Source: Aldehydirespirator sp965116665 (GTDB lineage Bacteria; Actinomycetota; Acidimicrobiia; Acidimicrobiales; Aldehydirespiratoraceae). Taken from it: a stretch of 64,000 nt of DNA. The notes under the pieces are model-generated. The model did no database searches, was not told the DNA's origin, and worked only from the letters and a program-made list of their open reading frames with translations. Position 1 is the stretch's first letter. Each line of letters begins with the position of its first letter. Location: contig OZ220709.1 in the NCBI GenBank assembly GCA_965116665.1, positions 3,224,001-3,288,000 on the forward strand, given 5' to 3'. Position numbers and translations under genes: made by a program. Positions 42,596 to 51,723 of the stretch are shown here, piece after piece.

Positions 42596-42955
42596 ATGGC
42601 GACAGCCCCGACCACCGGCGAAGCCCCCTCCAGAGGCCGAGCACCGGGGGCGCGGTCGGCCCGGCGGTTCGCCCGAGCGGTCCTCCAGTTGGCGCGGGCA
42701 GCCCTCCGGTCGGCGTGGGAGGCCCGGCCCCGGGGACGCATCCGGCTGATCGACGTGCTGCGGGTTCTGGGACTGGCCAGGCGGGCCGTGCCCACCGCAG
42801 TGGTGGGACCGAAGGCCTACCCCCAGTGGTGGCAGCGCCTGCTGGCGCTGGTCGCGCTGATCGGGCTGGTCGTGGCCATCGGCTTCGTGCTGGCGGCGGC
42901 CGTCGGCATCATCGTCGTGGTCGCCGGCTTCCTGCTCGAGAACGCCATCTCGTAG
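42596..42955 (+). CDS. Small membrane protein of unknown function
   Basis: A 119-aa product. The N-terminal 70 residues are basic and probably disordered or helical (RRFARAVLQLARAALRSAW), and a membrane segment spans about residues 88-115 (LLALVALIGLVVAIGFVL, AAAVGIIVVVAGFLLE), possibly two tight helices. AAGG lies about eight bases before ATG 42596. It is divergent from the PDZ-Lon gene and followed by a short repeat and a HEAT protein. Confidence 0.6.
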   Translation: MATAPTTGEAPSRGRAPGARSARRFARAVLQLARAALRSAWEARPRGRIRLIDVLRVLGLARRAVPTAVVGPKAYPQWWQRLLALVALIGLVVAIGFVLAAAVGIIVVVAGFLLENAIS

Positions 42956-42963
42956 GCGGGGTC

Positions 42964-43017
42964 GGGTTCATGGGCGGGGCCGGGCTCATGGGCGGGGCCG
43001 GGTTCATGGGCGGGGCC
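42964..43017 (+). repeat. Three 18-bp direct repeats
   Basis: GGG(T/C)TCATGGGCGGGGCC occurs three times in tandem between a small membrane protein gene and the HEAT-repeat gene, the middle unit differing by one base. Its length is a multiple of three. No role is evident. Confidence 0.7.
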
Positions 43018-43030
43018 GGGGAGGGGTCCG

Positions 43031-43687
43031 GTGGGCACGGTGGCTGAGCCGTCCGAGGGGGCCGATGCCATGACGCGACGCCGGGCCGCGGCTGTGGCCG
43101 GCCACCAGGGCGACCGGGCTCAAGCCCGTGCCTACCTCCACGACGACGAGCCGGCGGTCCGGGCCAGCGCACTGCGAGCCCTGGAGCGGGCCGGCGACCT
43201 CGATGCCCGCCTTCTGGAGGCGGCTCTCGACGATCCCGCGCCCGGCGTTCGGGTCGCCGCGCTGGAGCTGGCCGCCAGCCGCCCCGACGTTCCCGTGGAC
43301 GCGGCCGCGGCCCGGCTCGACGACCCCGACCAGCGGGTAGTGGAGGCCGCGGCCTGGACCTGTGGCGAGAAGGCCTCAGCCGCCGGTCCGGCGCCCGTCG
43401 TAGCAGCCCTCATCCGGGTGGCCCGATCCCATGCTGATCCGCTCTGCCGGGAGTCGGCCATCGCCGCTCTGGGCGCCATCGCCCATCCCGACGGGCTGCC
43501 AGCGGTCCTCGCCGGGTTGGACGACAAGCCCGAGGTCCGGCGCCGGGCCGTGATCGCCCTCGCACCCTTCGACGGCCCGGAGGTGGAGGCCGCGCTGGCC
43601 AGGGCCGGCAACGACCGGGACAAACAGGTCAGGGCGGCAGCCGCCGAGCTGCGCGGCCCCGCACCCGCCGGGACGGGACTGGACTGA
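43031..43687 (+). CDS. HEAT-repeat protein
   Basis: A 218-aa all-helical protein with about five HEAT-like repeats (EPAVRASALRALERAG, PAPGVRVAALELAASRP, DQRVVEAAAWTCGEKA, PLCRESAIAALGAIAHPDG, KPEVRRRAVIALAPFDG). Such repeats form protein-binding solenoids, as in phycobilisome lyase-like proteins. GTG 43031 follows GGGGAGGGG; ATG 43070 is the alternative. It is convergent with the MreB gene, 5 bp apart. Confidence 0.8.
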   Translation: MGTVAEPSEGADAMTRRRAAAVAGHQGDRAQARAYLHDDEPAVRASALRALERAGDLDARLLEAALDDPAPGVRVAALELAASRPDVPVDAAAARLDDPDQRVVEAAAWTCGEKASAAGPAPVVAALIRVARSHADPLCRESAIAALGAIAHPDGLPAVLAGLDDKPEVRRRAVIALAPFDGPEVEAALARAGNDRDKQVRAAAAELRGPAPAGTGLD

Positions 43688-43692
43688 GAGGG

Positions 43693-44697
43693 CTAGTCGA
43701 AGTCGTCGCTGAAGATCGAGATGTCCATGCCGAGGTGCTCCAGGCAGCGGCCCGCTCCCCGGACCACCGTCTCCAGCGGCGCGTTGACCCGGCGCACCCG
43801 CAGCGACATCTCCCGCGACAGGCGAATGTCCATGCCCCTGAGCAGCCCTCCCCCGCCCACGAGGTGGACGCCCCGGGCGATCAGGTCCTGGGCCAGCTCC
43901 GGAGGCGACTGGGACAGGCAGCTCAACACCGAGTCGACCATGGCGCTCACCGGCTCCTCGATGGCCTTGCGGATCTCCTCCGGCGTGACCACCGTGGTCT
44001 TGGGCATACCCGACATCAGCTCCCGGCCCCGGATCTCGGCGGCCGTCTCGTTGCGGGTCGCCGCGGCCGAACCGACCACGATCTTGGTGTGCTCAGCGGT
44101 GGGCTCCCCGATGGCCATGCCGTACTCGCGTCTCATGTGGGCCTGGACGGCGTCGTCGATGTCGAACGAGCCCACCCTCACCGCCTCCAGGGCCACCACC
44201 CCGCCCAGGCTCAACAGCGCGGTCTCGGTGGTTCCGCCCCCGATGTCCACCACCATCGACCCGACCGGCTCGTCGATGGGGAGACCCGCGCCGATGGCCG
44301 CGGCCAAGGGCTGATCGATGAGGCGCACCTCGATGGCGCCGGCCCTGCGGGCAGCCTCCATCACCGCCCGGCGCTCGACCGGGGTGATGGCTGAGGGCAC
44401 GCACACCACGATGCGAGCCCGGTTGATGCGGCTGACCCCCACCTGTCTCAGCAGGATCCGGATCATGTCCTGGGTGATCTCGAAGTCGGTGATGGCGCCC
44501 TTGCGCAGCGGGCGCCGGGCAACGATGTACCCGGGCGTGCGGCCCAGCATCCGCCGCGCCTTGTGGCCCACCGCCAGCAGCTGATTGGTGTTGGTGTTGA
44601 GGGCCACCACCGAAGGCTCGTTCAGCACCACGCCCTGCCCGCGGGCGTACACCAGGGTATTTGCCGTGCCCAGGTCGATAGCCAGGTCGCGAGGCAG
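43693..44697 (-). CDS. mreB: MreB/Mbl-type actin-like cell-shape protein (CTG start)
   Basis: A 334-aa MreB family protein. The phosphate-1 loop DLAIDLGTANT needed for ATP binding is encoded by 44688-44656, before the first ATG/GTG (GTG 44652). A TGA belonging to the upstream gene lies in the same frame at 44703-44701, so the frame offers only CTG 44697 or near-cognates. GAGGAG lies nine bases upstream of that CTG. Further motifs are VVDIGGGTTETALLS and VHLVGGGGLLRGM. It follows a small membrane protein gene by one codon, so translation is probably coupled. It would build a cell-shape or envelope scaffold. Confidence 0.88.
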   Translation of the reverse strand: MPRDLAIDLGTANTLVYARGQGVVLNEPSVVALNTNTNQLLAVGHKARRMLGRTPGYIVARRPLRKGAITDFEITQDMIRILLRQVGVSRINRARIVVCVPSAITPVERRAVMEAARRAGAIEVRLIDQPLAAAIGAGLPIDEPVGSMVVDIGGGTTETALLSLGGVVALEAVRVGSFDIDDAVQAHMRREYGMAIGEPTAEHTKIVVGSAAATRNETAAEIRGRELMSGMPKTTVVTPEEIRKAIEEPVSAMVDSVLSCLSQSPPELAQDLIARGVHLVGGGGLLRGMDIRLSREMSLRVRRVNAPLETVVRGAGRCLEHLGMDISIFSDDFD

Positions 44698-44700
44698 GGC

Positions 44701-44949
44701 TCAGCGCTCCTCGGGAACCGCTGGAGCGTCGGGGGGCGGGCTGCCCTCGGGGCTGGGTGCCAGCGGGTCGAGCTTCGAGATGCCGCTGGCCGGTCCGACC
44801 GGGCGTCCCGGGGCGGGCGACACCGCTTCGAGCTTCTTCAGGAACGGGGTGGGGCGGCGCCAGGTGATCCTGCGGATCAGCCACAGCAGGGTGGAGACGA
44901 CCGTGGCCAGGCCGAGCGAGGCCAGGACCAGCAGAACGGAGCCCCTCAC
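44701..44949 (-). CDS. Small membrane-anchored proline-rich protein
   Basis: An 82-aa product. Residues 3-24 (SVLLVLASLGLATVVSTLLW) make one membrane helix, followed by basic residues and a proline-rich tail. GTG 44949 overlaps the moaE stop by four bases, and the stop lies one codon before mreB. I do not recognise a family. Its position suggests a membrane partner of the actin-like protein, but this is speculative. Confidence 0.6.
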   Translation of the reverse strand: MRGSVLLVLASLGLATVVSTLLWLIRRITWRRPTPFLKKLEAVSPAPGRPVGPASGISKLDPLAPSPEGSPPPDAPAVPEER

Positions 44950-45476
44950 CGCGCCGCCTCCGGCCGGGTGCTCGCCGCCGGAGTCCCGTCGCCGGGGCCG
45001 CCCAGCGTCGGCACGCCCCCGATGTGCTGGGGCTCCAAACCCCAGCTCTCGCCGCCCTGCCAGCGCTCGCGCTTCCAGATCGGCACGGACGCCTTGAGCG
45101 TGTCGATGGCGAAGCGGGCCGCTTCGAAGGCCGCGTCCCGGTGGGGTGACGACACTGCGACCACCACCGCGGGATCACCCACCGCGACGCAGCCCACGCG
45201 ATGCAGCACCGCGATGCGGCCCAGGTCGACCCACCGCCGGCGCATCTCGGACGCGATGGCATCCAGGCGGGGCTTGACCACCTCGTCGTAGGCCTCGTAC
45301 TCCAGCCGGTCCACGCCCGGGCGGTCGATGGAGTGGTCGCGGGCCGTTCCGCTGAACTGGACCACCGCCCCGCAGCCAGGCATCACCACCCAATCCGCCA
45401 CCTCCGACGAGGGAAGCGGATCAGGTGACAGCCCTAGCCAGGTGTCGCCGCTCTCAGGGGGTGCCAGCACCGACAA
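44946..45476 (-). CDS. moaE: Molybdopterin synthase catalytic subunit
   Basis: A 176-aa MoaE. The MoaE core is GCGAVVQFSGTARDHS, LEYEAYDEVVKPRLDAIA, RIAVLHRVGCVAVGDPAVVV, SSPHRDAAFEAARFAIDTLK and the active-site KASVPIWKRERW. It inserts dithiolene sulfur into precursor Z with MoaD, which is not encoded nearby. The N-terminus is extended by about 30 residues; TTG 45476 is the longest start. It heads a run with the small protein and mreB. Confidence 0.9.
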   Translation of the reverse strand: MSVLAPPESGDTWLGLSPDPLPSSEVADWVVMPGCGAVVQFSGTARDHSIDRPGVDRLEYEAYDEVVKPRLDAIASEMRRRWVDLGRIAVLHRVGCVAVGDPAVVVAVSSPHRDAAFEAARFAIDTLKASVPIWKRERWQGGESWGLEPQHIGGVPTLGGPGDGTPAASTRPEAAR

Positions 45477-45496
45477 ACATCGTAGTCACCCATCCC

Positions 45497-46606
45497 TCAG
45501 GGACGACCACGACCGGCGCGGCGGCGCCTGCGCCAGGCCCGGACGGCCAGGAGGGCCGTGACGACGAAGCCCACCACCAGTACCACCGCCCCCGCCAGCA
45601 GCAACTCCTGGCGGCGCCGAGCAGGCAGCGACTCCAGCGGCCCGGGCTCGTGGGAGACCACCCACGCCTCCTCGTTGCTGTAGGCCGCCTGCCAGCCGAG
45701 AGCCCGCAGGCGGTCGTTGGCCACCACCCATGGATGGATGGTGTAGGGCACGACCCCCGGCGGTGTCGGAGCCAGCCCCGAGCGCCAGCGCAGCGCGCTC
45801 AGGATCCGCGCCAGGTGCGACGGGACTCGCAGGCGCGGCCGCGGCCCCTCCAACTCTGCAAGGGTGTCGGGGGGGATCCAGCCGTCGGGGGACACGTTGA
45901 GGATCCCGTCGTAGCGGGCGTTCACCGAGGTGACCACGGCCGCGGCCAGATCGTCGGCGTGCAGGTACTGGACCGGGGGATCGCCGTCGGCGGCGACGCC
46001 GGACCGGGCGGCCCGCAAAGTGTTGGCGAGCGGCCCCAAACGGGCCTCGGCGACCACCGCGGCCGGCCGCAGCACGGTCACCGAGCGTCCCGGCCCCGTC
46101 GCCCATTGCTGGGCCAGCCGCTCGAGCCGGTGCCGCTGGACGGCCCAGTCGAAGTCGGGGATCGGGCGAACCGCGGCGTCCTCGGTGATGGGGACCGGGT
46201 TGTCCCTCCAGGCGCCGTAGACCATGGCCGACGACATGACCACCAGGTGGGGCACTCCCGCGGAGCTCAGCGCGTCCAGCACCCGGTGAAGCAGGGCCGC
46301 CTCCAGCTCGACCTCGGCCGGGTTCAGCGTGCCCGCGGTGACCGTGGAGGCCAGGTGCACCACCGAGTCGGCCCCGGAGAACAGGGCACCCAGGTCGGCG
46401 TCAGCCAGGTCGGCCTGCTTGGTCGTGACCGAGTTGTAGGGGGCCGGGGAGGCCTCCTTGTCGATGGCCAGGACGGCCACCGAGGGATGCCGGCCGGCCA
46501 GCCGAGCGACGACACGCCGGCCCACTGAGCCGTGGGCACCCGTCACCACCACCCGCGCCGGCCGGTGCTCGCCGAAATCCGGTCTGGGGCTAGGCGGTGG
46601 GGTCAC
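45497..46606 (-). CDS. NAD-dependent epimerase/dehydratase-family protein with C-terminal membrane anchor
   Basis: A 369-aa extended-SDR protein. NAD loop VVVTGAHGSVGRRVVARL, followed by AIDKEAS, VHLASTV and a serine/tyrosine region SSAMVYGA; the lysine of YxxxK is not found at the usual place (WAVQRHRLERL), so catalysis is doubtful. A membrane helix (LLLAGAVVLVVGFVVTALLAV) lies near the C-terminus with a basic tail. GTG 46606 is divergent from the gene at 46650. Confidence 0.8.
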   Translation of the reverse strand: MTPPPSPRPDFGEHRPARVVVTGAHGSVGRRVVARLAGRHPSVAVLAIDKEASPAPYNSVTTKQADLADADLGALFSGADSVVHLASTVTAGTLNPAEVELEAALLHRVLDALSSAGVPHLVVMSSAMVYGAWRDNPVPITEDAAVRPIPDFDWAVQRHRLERLAQQWATGPGRSVTVLRPAAVVAEARLGPLANTLRAARSGVAADGDPPVQYLHADDLAAAVVTSVNARYDGILNVSPDGWIPPDTLAELEGPRPRLRVPSHLARILSALRWRSGLAPTPPGVVPYTIHPWVVANDRLRALGWQAAYSNEEAWVVSHEPGPLESLPARRRQELLLAGAVVLVVGFVVTALLAVRAWRRRRRAGRGRP

Positions 46607-46637
46607 CGCGGGCAGGACTTTCTGGGCTGCACCCCTC

Positions 46638-46643
46638 TACGAT
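46638..46643 (+). promoter_or_regulatory. -10 element of a leaderless promoter
   Basis: TACGAT ends 6 bases before ATG 46650 with no ribosome site in between, which also fixes the start of the DUF2342-type gene. Confidence 0.4.
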
Positions 46644-46649
46644 GCCTCC

Positions 46650-47945
46650 ATGAGCGAGGTGCCGACAACCGGAGACGGCCCCGACGACCCCTTCGAAGGG
46701 TTGGAGGACCTCTTCAAGGCGAGCGGCCTGGGCGAACCGGGTTTCTCCGGCGAACCCGGCACCACAGGCGAACCCGGCACTACAGGCGGATCGGGCGACA
46801 TGGGTGTCATCGGGGATCTGATGCGGGCTCTGCAGGGGGCGGCGCCCGGGTCCAGCCATGCCCGCGAAGTGGCTCGGGCCATCGCCTCGGGCGGCTCCTC
46901 GGAGCCCAACATCGACCCCGCCGACCGGATCGCTCTGGAGCAACTGGTGAGGGTGGCCGAACTGAGGGTCACCGACGCGACCGGCCTGCAACCGTCCCGG
47001 GGAGCCCCGCTGCGGGTCGAGGTCGTCAACCGCGTCGGGTGGTCCGATCGCACCACCGGCGACTACGGGGAGCTGTTCAACGCCCTGGGAAAGTCGATCG
47101 CCGCAGGTGGAGACCCCGACGCCGACGACACCGCCGCCGACCCCATGACGGCCATGTTCGCGGGCCTCACCCGCATGATCGGGCCGGCCATGCTGTCGCT
47201 CACCACTGGCGCGATGGTGGGTCGCCTGGCCCAGCACGCGCTCGGCGGCTACGTGCTGCCCGTACCTCGGCCACCGGGCAAGCCGATGCTGATCGCGTTG
47301 CCCAACGTGGAGGAGTTCGGTCGTCATTGGTCCCTCGACGCCGACGACCTGCGTCTGTGGGTGTGCCTGCACGAGGCCGTCTACCACGCAGTATTCGGGG
47401 TCGAGCATGTTCGGGGCACCCTCAGCGACCTGCTGCTGCGCCACGCGTCCTCCTTCGAGACCAACCCGCGCCGCCTGGAGGAGATGCTGGACGAGTTCGA
47501 CCCCATCGCGGGCGGGCCCGAGGCGCTCGCCGAGCTCCAGCAGGCACTGGGCAGCCCCGACGCCATCCTGGGAGCGGTGCGCTCCGAGGCCCAGGAGGCG
47601 CTGCTGCCCCAGATGACGGCGCTGGTGGCGGCCATCAACGGATACGTCGACCACACCATGGATCACATAGGAGCCCAGCTGATCGGCTCCTACGACCGGC
47701 TCGCCGAGGCTCTGCGACGTCACCGGGTGGAGGCCAGCGAGTCCGACCGCTTCGTCGAGCGGCTGCTCGGCCTGGAACTCGACCAGGACCAGTACGAGCG
47801 GGGCGCCGCGTTCGCCGGGGGGGTGGTGGAGCGGGCGGGATCCGAGGGGCTGCGCCGGTTGTTCACCGATCCGGCCAACCTGCCCACCCCGGCCGAGGTG
47901 GACGCGGCCGGGCTCTGGCTGGCACGCATCGACCTGCCCCGCTGA
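46650..47945 (+). CDS. DUF2342-type (zinc-dependent metalloprotease-like) protein with altered HExxH
   Basis: A 431-aa protein of the actinobacterial zincin-like family often noted beside F420 genes. An N-terminal glycine-rich repeat region (residues 30-50, EPGTTGEPGTTGG) precedes the domain. The expected zinc motif is LHEAVYHAVFG, where the second histidine of HExxH is replaced by Tyr and a His follows one residue later. Conserved stretches are LEQLVRVAELRV, GYVLPVPRPPGKPMLIALPNV and NPRRLEEMLDEFDP. Leaderless start at ATG 46650. Zinc binding, and so protease activity, may be lost or rearranged. Confidence 0.78.
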   Translation: MSEVPTTGDGPDDPFEGLEDLFKASGLGEPGFSGEPGTTGEPGTTGGSGDMGVIGDLMRALQGAAPGSSHAREVARAIASGGSSEPNIDPADRIALEQLVRVAELRVTDATGLQPSRGAPLRVEVVNRVGWSDRTTGDYGELFNALGKSIAAGGDPDADDTAADPMTAMFAGLTRMIGPAMLSLTTGAMVGRLAQHALGGYVLPVPRPPGKPMLIALPNVEEFGRHWSLDADDLRLWVCLHEAVYHAVFGVEHVRGTLSDLLLRHASSFETNPRRLEEMLDEFDPIAGGPEALAELQQALGSPDAILGAVRSEAQEALLPQMTALVAAINGYVDHTMDHIGAQLIGSYDRLAEALRRHRVEASESDRFVERLLGLELDQDQYERGAAFAGGVVERAGSEGLRRLFTDPANLPTPAEVDAAGLWLARIDLPR

Positions 47946-47959
47946 GATCCGCCCGGTCG

Positions 47960-49276
47960 CTAGGCGTCGTCCCTGAGGTGTGGATTGCCGCGCACCGCGA
48001 TGCGGCGGCGTCCGACGATGAACGACACCAACGCGAAGACGGCCAGCAGCGCCACCAACCCCGAGCCCAGCCGCACTGGTATCGGCAGGACCACCGGAAT
48101 GAAGGCTCCGACCACCCAGGCGACCTGGAAGCGGGCCTCGAACCGGGAGAACGACCGTCCGTGATTGGCGTCGGGGGCGTCCCGCTGCACCAGCGAGTCG
48201 AAGGCGAGCCGGGCCACCGCGGCGGCCAGGGCCACCCCGCCCGCCAGCAGCGCCATTCCCATCAACCCTCCGGTCATAGACCCCAGGACGGCTGCGGCCA
48301 GGCCGAGACCCAGCGACCCGAGCAGCATCAGCTCCTCCACCACGCTGCGCCGCAGGATGGGGGCGACCTGCACCCCGGTGAAGGCCGAGAGTCCGGCCAC
48401 CGCCACCACCACCCCGTAGTGCCACGCCGGAGCGCCCGGATCTCCGACTATGTCGATGCCCCGCTCCGAGGCCACCGCCCCTCCGAGCGCGCCCCCCTGC
48501 CGGCTCACGTCGAGACCCTCCTCGCCGCCGCGCAGCTCGAAGGCCAGCAGGAAGGTGACGAAGCCCACCGCGCCCCGCATCACCGCCATGGCGGTCGCCG
48601 ACAGCAGGATGGTCGACGCCCGCAGCGCCGAGCGCTCAGTCGAACTGGTCCTGTTGGACGCCACCGGGATGCGGGGGAGCTGGAGGGTGATGGCGGTGGC
48701 GACCCCGTAGCCCGCGGTGGCCACGCCCGCGGCCACGGCCGGACTGCCGAGGAAGACCAGGGCGGCTCCCACGCCCGCCCCGAGGAGGCTCATCACCGCG
48801 CTGATGAGCGCCAGGCGGCTGTTGGCCTGCACCAGATTCGACTCCGAGGGCACGTAGCGGGGCACCACCGCGCTCTTGGCCACCGCGTAGCTCTTCTGCA
48901 GCACGAGCAGGGCGAAGGCCTCCGGGAACAGCCACAGGGTGTCGATGTGGCGGATCATGAGCAGGGCCACCGCCAGCCGGCCCATGTTGGTGACGAGGAT
49001 CATGGCCCGGCGCCCGCCGGGCATCCGATCGATGACCGGGCCTATCAGCGGCGTGACCAGCGCGAACGGCGCCATCGTGAGCGCCAGGTACAGAGCTATC
49101 CGGTCTCGGGCCGCGTCCGGGCTGATGGAGAAGAAGATCGATCCGGCCAGGGCGACCGCGATGACTGCGTCGGTTGCGGTAGCCGCGGCGTGGACCCGGG
49201 CCAGGCGTTGAAACGGGCTGAACCCCGGCACGGGGCGTGGTGGTTGCCCGCTGTCATTCACCCCGTCGTGGGCCAC
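47960..49276 (-). CDS. Major facilitator superfamily transporter
   Basis: A 438-aa protein with about 12 membrane segments. The loop between helices 2 and 3 carries a GPVIDRMPGGRRAMIL motif of MFS type, and the middle region has LLSATAMAVMRGAVGFVTFLL. A long soluble insertion (LRGGEEGLDVSRQGGALGG) lies between the halves. It resembles MFS drug or lipid exporters but no substrate can be assigned. It is convergent with the DUF2342-type gene, 14 bp apart. Confidence 0.82.
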   Translation of the reverse strand: MAHDGVNDSGQPPRPVPGFSPFQRLARVHAAATATDAVIAVALAGSIFFSISPDAARDRIALYLALTMAPFALVTPLIGPVIDRMPGGRRAMILVTNMGRLAVALLMIRHIDTLWLFPEAFALLVLQKSYAVAKSAVVPRYVPSESNLVQANSRLALISAVMSLLGAGVGAALVFLGSPAVAAGVATAGYGVATAITLQLPRIPVASNRTSSTERSALRASTILLSATAMAVMRGAVGFVTFLLAFELRGGEEGLDVSRQGGALGGAVASERGIDIVGDPGAPAWHYGVVVAVAGLSAFTGVQVAPILRRSVVEELMLLGSLGLGLAAAVLGSMTGGLMGMALLAGGVALAAAVARLAFDSLVQRDAPDANHGRSFSRFEARFQVAWVVGAFIPVVLPIPVRLGSGLVALLAVFALVSFIVGRRRIAVRGNPHLRDDA

Positions 49277-49302
49277 CCGCTCATGGTAGGACGCGTTCCC
49301 GG

Positions 49303-51366
49303 CTATTGAGTTCGGTTCAGGGCGAGCTGCTGGAGCCGTACATGGGGGTCGTCGTCAGCCCCGCCGCAGCGGGTCCACACGCCGTCGGAGCCGAGAGTCC
49401 AGGCCAGTCGCTCGTCGCTCAGGCACACGTCGGCTACCTCCAGCACCCGAGCCGCCAGCCTCGGATCATCGACCCGCACGAGAGCCTCCACCCTCCGGTC
49501 GAGGTTGCGGGTGAGCAGGTCCGCGGAGCCGATGTAGGTGGCGGCCCGGCCCGGCCCGTCGCCGTTGGCGAAGTGGTATATGCGGGAGTGCTCCAGGAAC
49601 CGGCCGACTATCGATCGGACCCGGATCGTCTCCGACAGGCCGGGCACGCCCGGCCGCAGGCTGCAGAGGCCTCTGACGATCAGGTCGATCTCCACCCCGG
49701 CCTGCGACGCCTTGTACAGCTGGTCGATCATCGGCCCGTCGGCCAGCGAGTTCAGCTTCAGGATCATGCGGCCGCCGCCGGGCGCGTGGGCCTCCTGCTC
49801 GATCAGCTCGGTGAGGCGGGGGCGGAGCTGCTCGGGCGCGGTGATCAGCCGGTTGTGGGCGACGCTGTGGCCATAGCCCGTCAGCCGGTTGAAGAGGTCG
49901 GCGACGTCCGCTCCCACCTCCGGGTCCGCGGTCAACAGGCCGAAGTCGTCGTAGAGCCGGGCCGTTCGGTGGTTGTAGTTGCCGGTGCCGACATGGCAGT
50001 AGCGGCGGATGCCGTCGAACTCCTCGCGCACGATCATCGCGATCTTGGCGTGGATCTTGAGGCCGACGAGCCCGTAGGCCACATGGGCCCCCGCCTGCTC
50101 CAGCCGTCTCGCCCAGCTAATGTTGCGAGCCTCGTCGAAGCGGGCCTTCAACTCCACCAGCACGGCCACCTGCTTGCCGCTGTCGGCCGCCGCCACCAGG
50201 GCGTCGATGATCGGGCTGTCGCCCGACGTGCGGTACAGCGTGAGCTTGATGGCCAGCACCGCGGGATCGGAGGCGGCCTGCCGGATCAGCGCGCCCACCG
50301 AGCGGCTGAACGACGAGTACGGGTGGTGCACGAGCACGTCGCCCGACCGCAGCACCTTGAAGTAGTCGGTCCGGCCGCCGTCGGGCGACAGTTCGGGCTC
50401 GGTGATGCCCCGCCAGTGCGGCCACTTGAGCTCGGGCCGGGGCAGGTCGGCGATCTCGTTCAGCCCGCTCAGATCGACGGGGCCCCGGATGCGGTCGACG
50501 GCGTCGGCGGGCAGGTCGAGCTCGCGCAACAGCAGATTGAGCACCTCTTCCGACATGGAGTCGGCCACCTCCAGGCGGATCGCCCACTGGAAGCGGCGGC
50601 GGCGCAGCTCCATCTGCACCGCGATCAGCAGGTCTTCGGCGTCCTCGTCGTTGAGGGTGAGGTCGGCGTTGCGGGTGACCCGGAAGGCATGGTGCTCCAG
50701 CATCTCCATGCCGGGGAAGAGCATGTCGAGATGGGCCGCGATGACTTCCTCGAGGGCCACGAACCGGTTGGTCCCCTCGCTGGCTGGGACCCACCGGTCG
50801 AGGGTGTTGGGGACCTTCACCCGGGCGAACCGAAGCTCCGAGTCGACCGGATCACGCATGAGCACGGCCAGGCTCAGCGACAGATCCGAGATGAACGGGA
50901 AGGGGTGGCCGGGGTCCACGGCCAGCGGGGTGAGCACCGGGAAGACGCGCTCTTCGAAGTGCTTGCGGAGATGTTCGCGCTCCTGCGGTTCGAGGTCGCC
51001 GGCCGGGAGCAGGTGGATGCCCTCGGCCGCCAACTCGGGCCGGACCTGCTCGAGGAACAGGCGCTGCTGCTCGCCGCACAGCTCCGAGCTGACCCGGCGG
51101 ACCTTGTGGAGCTGCTCAGCCGGGGTGTGCCCGTCGAGGGTGCGCTCGGTGAGCTCTGCCGCCACCCGGTCGGCGAGGCCCGACACCCGCACCTGGAAGA
51201 ACTCGTCGAGGTTGGTGGAGAAGATGCTCAGATAGCGGGCCCGCTCCAGCAGCGGAACGTCGGGGTCGCCGGCGAGGCTCAGCACCCGGGCGTTGAAGGC
51301 GAGCCAGGACAGCTCCCGGCTGAAGTAGTCAGTGAAGGGCTGGCCCCAACCGCCGACGCGCATCAT
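49303..51366 (-). CDS. ppk1: Polyphosphate kinase 1
   Basis: A 687-aa Ppk1, which makes polyphosphate from ATP. The N-terminal domain opens YFSRELSWLAFNARVL; the phospho-histidine is H458 in CHVGTGNYNHRTA, and the second catalytic histidine lies at 593/598 (FLEHSRIYHF). HHPYSSFSRSV and GLVGLKIHAKIAMIV are other conserved stretches. ATG 51366 (or 51363) opens the frame. A small unknown protein gene precedes it by 30 bp, and MFS follows. Confidence 0.96.
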   Translation of the reverse strand: MMRVGGWGQPFTDYFSRELSWLAFNARVLSLAGDPDVPLLERARYLSIFSTNLDEFFQVRVSGLADRVAAELTERTLDGHTPAEQLHKVRRVSSELCGEQQRLFLEQVRPELAAEGIHLLPAGDLEPQEREHLRKHFEERVFPVLTPLAVDPGHPFPFISDLSLSLAVLMRDPVDSELRFARVKVPNTLDRWVPASEGTNRFVALEEVIAAHLDMLFPGMEMLEHHAFRVTRNADLTLNDEDAEDLLIAVQMELRRRRFQWAIRLEVADSMSEEVLNLLLRELDLPADAVDRIRGPVDLSGLNEIADLPRPELKWPHWRGITEPELSPDGGRTDYFKVLRSGDVLVHHPYSSFSRSVGALIRQAASDPAVLAIKLTLYRTSGDSPIIDALVAAADSGKQVAVLVELKARFDEARNISWARRLEQAGAHVAYGLVGLKIHAKIAMIVREEFDGIRRYCHVGTGNYNHRTARLYDDFGLLTADPEVGADVADLFNRLTGYGHSVAHNRLITAPEQLRPRLTELIEQEAHAPGGGRMILKLNSLADGPMIDQLYKASQAGVEIDLIVRGLCSLRPGVPGLSETIRVRSIVGRFLEHSRIYHFANGDGPGRAATYIGSADLLTRNLDRRVEALVRVDDPRLAARVLEVADVCLSDERLAWTLGSDGVWTRCGGADDDPHVRLQQLALNRTQ

Positions 51367-51396
51367 GGGCGGGGCGAGGTCACGTAACCGTCCGGG

Positions 51397-51696
51397 TCAG
51401 GCCCGCTCCCGGACCGGGTAGGGATCCTCTTCCTCGGGGTAGCCGAGATCCCAGTCCACGATGATGCGCTCACGCTCGGCGTCGCGGTTGACCCGCTCGC
51501 GGTTGCGCCGGAACTGCGGGTCGTGGGGGGGCAGTAGTAGCAGGCGGGCGTGGACCCGGTCGCGGAACGCGGTCATGAAGTCGGCGTCGCCGTAGACCGG
51601 TTGAATCTCCCAGTGGGGCGCGACCGGCCCGAGATAGGTGATGGTGGCCTGACCCACCGGCGGCTCGTCGACCGCTTCGACGTCGGTGACCGTCAT
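51397..51696 (-). CDS. Conserved small hypothetical protein
   Basis: A 99-aa protein with no recognised domain. It contains ATITYLGPVAPHWEIQPVYGD and a basic, helical middle (RRNRERVNRDAERERIIVDW) ending in an acidic YPEEEDPYPV. GGAGAG lies upstream of ATG 51696. It lies between tatA and ppk1 on the same strand, probably in one operon. Confidence 0.6.
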   Translation of the reverse strand: MTVTDVEAVDEPPVGQATITYLGPVAPHWEIQPVYGDADFMTAFRDRVHARLLLLPPHDPQFRRNRERVNRDAERERIIVDWDLGYPEEEDPYPVRERA

Positions 51697-51723
51697 GGAA
51701 CTCTCCGCCTTGGGCCGGGGCCC

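Noticed and set aside
42715..43047. Glycine/methionine-rich frame over the 18-bp repeats
   Set aside because: It overlaps the end of the small membrane protein gene in another frame and consists mostly of repeat-derived residues.
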